NCBI GenBank assembly: GCA_003326195.1
Contig: LXQE01000189.1
Span: 18,391 to 56,120 of the forward strand
Origin: Nostoc punctiforme NIES-2108
GTDB taxonomy: Bacteria; Cyanobacteriota; Cyanobacteriia; Cyanobacteriales; Nostocaceae
Reading direction: 5' to 3'
DNA length: 37,730 nt
Both the position numbers and the translations under genes were made by a program. Positions 35,292 through 37,730 of the stretch are shown piece by piece. The notes under the pieces were generated by a model. It did not search any database, had not been told where the DNA came from, and saw only the letters and a program-made list of their open reading frames with translations. Every line of letters starts with the position of its first letter. Positions within the stretch are counted from its first letter, which is position 1.

Positions 35292-35617
35292 GATTTTCTC
35301 CTTTGAGAAATAGAGTGTTTTTTGAAAAGGCAAGGTTTAGCTTGTTTGCAAACCTTTTCGCTCTTTCTTAATACCAATAGTATTCTTTGTTAAGTGGATT
35401 GACAATTAACTATTTTTAGGTAAGATTATAATTAAATATTAAATATTTTTTGATTACTCTCATCAAAACTTGTAAATCAAAAATTGAGGACTGCTGTAAA
35501 TAAATATTCAAACAAAAAATACTAGATATGCAGACTGCAAAAACTAGTATTCAGATTGAAATAATATATTAGTTAATGAATTTGCGGTTAATAAGTAGGT
35601 AATATTTGAGGGTGTCA
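35292..35617. other. AT-rich leader region of the precursor operon
   Basis: No gene. It contains the minus-strand promoter at 35377-35405 and an 8-bp inverted repeat, AATACTAG / CTAGTATT (35518-35525 and 35544-35551, 18-bp spacing), a possible operator about 230-260 bp upstream of precursor B. Confidence 0.5.
35377..35405 (-). promoter_or_regulatory. Sigma70-type promoter of the precursor genes
   Basis: On the minus strand TTGTCA (35405-35400) and TACTAT (35382-35377) are separated by exactly 17 bp. The predicted start near 35370 gives a leader of about 80 nt before precursor B. A plus-strand TTGACA-N16-TAAGAT overlaps it (35399-35426), but nothing obvious lies downstream on that strand. Confidence 0.55.
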
Positions 35618-36136
35618 TTATAATACGTGACGACGCTGTGATTCTCTCCAAGCACGGGGAGTATTTTGATAGTAATCGCGAAACTGGCAGTAAAAATGAT
35701 TGATATTTTGATAGCCTACTTTTAAACCAATCTCCTCAACCGAGTAATTAGTTTCTAAAAGCAAGGTGCTTGCTTCCATTATCCGACGCTCGATAATCCA
35801 ATTATTCACTGTTTTCCCGGTCAGTCTTCGCACTAAGTCGGTTAAATAAGCTGAGGAATAACCAACTGCTTGAGCTACTTCTTTTAGTCTGATATTTTGA
35901 TGATAATTCAAGTCAATGAACTCGAAAACTTCACTTAGTCGGGGAATAGATGGAAATATGGACTTCTGAGTACTTGATTTTTTACTTTCGGTGGTGGTAG
36001 ACAATTTCTGATGTGCTAACTGAACATTAACAAGACCATTTTCTGTAACACTTACCTCAAATCCTGCTGTCTCCAAGCATTTCATTAAGAGGTTTTTGGT
36101 TTCAGGATGTTCATCAATTAATAAAATATTACTCAT
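35618..36136 (-). CDS. AraC-family regulator with a partial receiver domain
   Basis: 172 residues. The C-terminal 100 form a double HTH of AraC/XylS type: HQNIRLKEVAQAVGYSSAYL, LTGKTVNNWIIERRI, then YSVEEIGLKVGYQNINHFYC and FRDYYQNTPRAWRE. The N-terminus (1-45) starts like a response-regulator receiver (SNILLIDEHPETKNLLMKCL) but stops after the second strand and is followed by a Ser/Thr/Lys linker. The phosphoacceptor Asp and the rest of the receiver are absent, so phosphorylation control is unlikely. It lies immediately upstream of the precursor operon in the same direction and is the natural candidate regulator. The small gap before it, 36137-36261, shows no gene. Confidence 0.88.
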   Translation of the reverse strand: MSNILLIDEHPETKNLLMKCLETAGFEVSVTENGLVNVQLAHQKLSTTTESKKSSTQKSIFPSIPRLSEVFEFIDLNYHQNIRLKEVAQAVGYSSAYLTDLVRRLTGKTVNNWIIERRIMEASTLLLETNYSVEEIGLKVGYQNINHFYCQFRDYYQNTPRAWRESQRRHVL

Positions 36137-36261
36137 ACTTTTTCCTAATATTTAATATAGTTATCGCCTGCTCAGATTTCATCACCCACAACTCCTTATA
36201 CTTAGGGTTGTGTTGGCAAAAATTCTTGAGAATAATGCTTACTTACTTTGATTGGAACCTG

Positions 36262-36473
36262 ATATATTTATCAAACCCCACTGCGAACTGGCTTATCGCC
36301 TGAGGATTACTGACTTGTTTCTGAGTTGTGACTGACTTTTAGTGTGTTACTGGTAAAATTCATACATTGATCATGAAATGAGCCATGCCCAGGTCGCTCA
36401 GGGTTCGTAAGGAGTTCATTCAGAAAGTAAAACTGGCTGTCAAGCGTAACGGCTTCCCCAGCCAAAGAGCTTG
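36262..36473 (+). repeat. Broken duplicate of the TOMM promoter and HTH/AAA gene start
   Basis: Aligns without gaps to 12487-12698 (offset 23775). It keeps CTGACTTG, CTGAGTTG and CTGACTTT at 36310, 36321 and 36332, and the GGTAAAATT -10 region. The ATG at 36385 begins MPRSLRVRKEFIQKVKLA, very close to the HTH/AAA protein start, but after about 30 codons (near 36473) homology ends abruptly and a stop follows at 36486. It abuts a helicase fragment on the opposite strand, marking a recombination joint. Confidence 0.8.
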
Positions 36474-36474
36474 G

Positions 36475-36906
36475 ATAAGATTTTAACTCTTCTAGTCGAG
36501 TTTCCCGCTCATCCTCGGAAAGTTCTCCAGTAATCGCAATTACGCGGATCTGACTACCTTTCTTCTCCAATTTCTGTCTAAGAGCATCAGCTACATAGTT
36601 TGCTGTAGCAATATAGCGACACCAAACAATCGGGTTCATCTCGTCTTTGAGCAGAGATTCTACCGTAGCAATGCACGATTGCAGCTTTTGGTCTTTGCCA
36701 CCTTGCAACTTCTCTGCTGCTTGCACAAAAGCTTTAAGTTTACGTTTGTCTGCGTCTTTGTAACTCTGCTGTCCCTGTTCTATGACCAAAGTTGGCGAAG
36801 CATCAACCGCTTGTTCTTGCTCCGTGCTTATGGCTTGAGTTGCTCTCCCCGGCAAGCTGCGATCGCTTGGAAACGGATTGATTATTTGTGCAGTCTTCTC
36901 CCTCAT
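36475..36906 (-). pseudogene. Helicase fragment (superfamily 2 C-terminal domain piece)
   Basis: From ATG 36906 the frame encodes about 144 residues, including NPIVWCRYIATANYVADAL, IRVIAITGELSEDERE and ARLEELKSYP-like RLEELKSYP. This is the start of the helicase C-terminal domain of DEAD/SNF2-type enzymes. The expected next motif (VLVATDCLSEGINLQ-like) is missing: the frame runs into the antisense of the duplicated HTH start. The ATPase N-terminal half is also absent. It is therefore an internal gene fragment whose 3' end was cut at about 36473. The downstream codons to 36307 are out-of-context readthrough. Confidence 0.7.
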
Positions 36907-36920
36907 AATGAGGCATAAGC

Positions 36921-37415
36921 ATGATTAACCTTGTCCAGACTTTAGAAACTTGCTGGTATGTTTCACCACCTTGGGGTAAAGAGATTCCTCCCTTAGAAGT
37001 TTCCCTGTTGGAGAAAGTCTACGTCACTACCACCAAATCTTTCGGTTACTGTTGCGGTGTAGAGTGGTCAGCTAAAGGCTGGAGTTATGAGATTGTCTCT
37101 GGCAACGATAATTTGACTGTTTTAGGACGTGAAATCATTGCTACAGGAAATTTACAATTAGTTACCAAAAAAAAACCTGTGTTCCGCCTGGGCGAATTAG
37201 TCGAGTTTCGGTTTCATGGCGATGGCCCACCAGCAAGGATTGTCCAGGGCATTCAACTGATTTGCAATTCCTGGTTCTACTGCATCGAGTAGATGTCCCC
37301 TGCTATACCGGAAAAAGGTGACGAGGTTTTTACTTTCAGAGATGCGATCACCCTTGGCGGGGCTTCGCTCATCGCGCGAGTGACTGACTATGACTTGGAG
37401 TGGGTGCGATTATGA
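36921..37415 (+). pseudogene. DUF1392 family protein with in-frame amber stop
   Basis: The frame starts MINLVQTLETCWYVSPPWGK, the typical start of DUF1392, a family I know from Nostoc-like cyanobacteria and their plasmids. The conserved FGYCCGVEWSAKGW and FRLGELVEFRFH blocks follow. After SWFYCIE there is TAG at 37290-37292 and then, in the same frame, MSPAIPEKGDEVFTF and about 30 further codons to TGA at 37415. Relatives read WMSP here, so TAG is probably a mutated TGG Trp codon. The shortened product would have 123 residues. Function of the family is unknown. Confidence 0.7.
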
Positions 37416-37592
37416 CAGTCTACACTTCATATTACAGTCAGTAGATCACAAACTTTTCCCAAAAGGGCGATCGCCAACAAAATAATCAGTAAGCTCAAGT
37501 GCTATAAGCTACCTAGTATATAGATAAAGCTTATCATTGCTTAAGCCAAGAAGTGAAATAATGAAAGTGTTGTGTATTATTTTGTTAAAATA
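37416..37592. other. Short non-coding stretch
   Basis: AT-rich with a HIP1 site near 37469. No gene seen. Confidence 0.4.
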
Positions 37593-37730
37593 ATTGACTG
37601 TTTCATTAGAACAACTGGCTATAACAGAGACAGAAACTCTAAATGAAGTTCTTGAGTGTTTGGCAGAAAACTTCTCAATTAAGACTCAAGGTGCATGTAA
37701 TCAAAAGACTCTATTTGAGATTTTAGTGAG
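37593..37730 (+). CDS. Partial reading frame running off the window
   Basis: An open frame from TTG 37593 to the end, reading TVSLEQLAITETETLNEVLE, then CLAENFSIKTQGACNQKTLF. It has a plausible composition and no stop over 46 codons. Resembles the N-terminal helical region of a transposase or similar protein, but I cannot name the family. The start codon is uncertain. Confidence 0.3.

Noticed and set aside
35399..35426. Plus-strand promoter TTGACA-N16-TAAGAT, possibly antisense to the AraC gene
   Set aside because: Good hexamers, but in very AT-rich DNA, overlapping the better placed minus-strand promoter, and with no gene downstream on that strand.
1..37730. CRISPR arrays, tRNA and rRNA genes
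   Set aside because: No regularly spaced repeats of suitable length and no cloverleaf or rRNA sequence recognised on either strand.

Overview
The window reads as chromosomal DNA of a filamentous (Nostocales-type) cyanobacterium. The palindrome GCGATCGC (HIP1) recurs across it (for example near 3220, 4625, 24706, 31421, 36860 and 37470), and several families are typical of cyanobacteria: CHASE2 kinase with DUF928, HTH/AAA-like proteins, DUF1392 and multidomain Ser/Thr kinases. Base composition is AT-rich, gene density is moderate, and there are many truncated genes and transposon scraps. No rRNA, tRNA or CRISPR array was recognised.

Layout. (1) 1-6.8 kb: a 3'-truncated CNNM/hemolysin-like membrane protein, then a minus-strand response regulator > CHASE2 histidine kinase > DUF928 set, a truncated WD40 protein and a ferric-reductase-like membrane protein. 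(2) 7.2-12.1 kb, minus strand: a large alpha/beta hydrolase, a LysM-GH19 chitinase without signal peptide (plus a decayed duplicate of its 5' end), a small helical protein and a lipoprotein. (3) 12.5-26.1 kb, plus strand: a TOMM-type RiPP locus. It holds an HTH/AAA-like protein, a DyP-type heme peroxidase, a tandem nitrile-hydratase-leader-like protein (likely precursor or scaffold), a fused E1-like/YcaO cyclodehydratase, an amidohydrolase and a 2,065-residue Ser/Thr kinase-AAA-GAF-PAS-AAA fusion. (4) 26.1-28.2 kb: a scrap yard of ISAs1-like and ISKra4-like transposase pieces, a VapC tail, a frameshifted unknown gene and an orphan Fur-box-like site. (5) 28.2-36.1 kb, minus strand: a proteusin/lanthipeptide locus with an AraC-type regulator, two nearly identical NHLP-leader precursors with Cys/Ser/Thr-rich cores, a class II synthetase LanM with a ProcM-like Cys-Cys-Gly zinc motif, a papain-family (C1) peptidase, a small membrane protein and a helical protein. 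(6) 36.2-37.7 kb: a broken copy of the region-3 promoter and first codons joined to a helicase fragment, then DUF1392 with an in-frame amber stop.

How the parts may work together. Two RiPP pathways, both using nitrile-hydratase-type leaders, lie about 5 kb apart. In the lanthipeptide locus LanM would dehydrate Ser/Thr and form thioether rings with the three core cysteines, and the C1 peptidase is a plausible leader-removal enzyme (the proteusin enzyme PoyH is of this family). No exporter is in the window. In the TOMM locus the expected substrate has no cysteine, no flavin dehydrogenase is present, and a heme peroxidase sits one base after the regulator gene, so its chemistry may be unusual. 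A promoter with three 8-bp direct repeats at 11-bp spacing precedes the TOMM operon and occurs in two further copies in the window.
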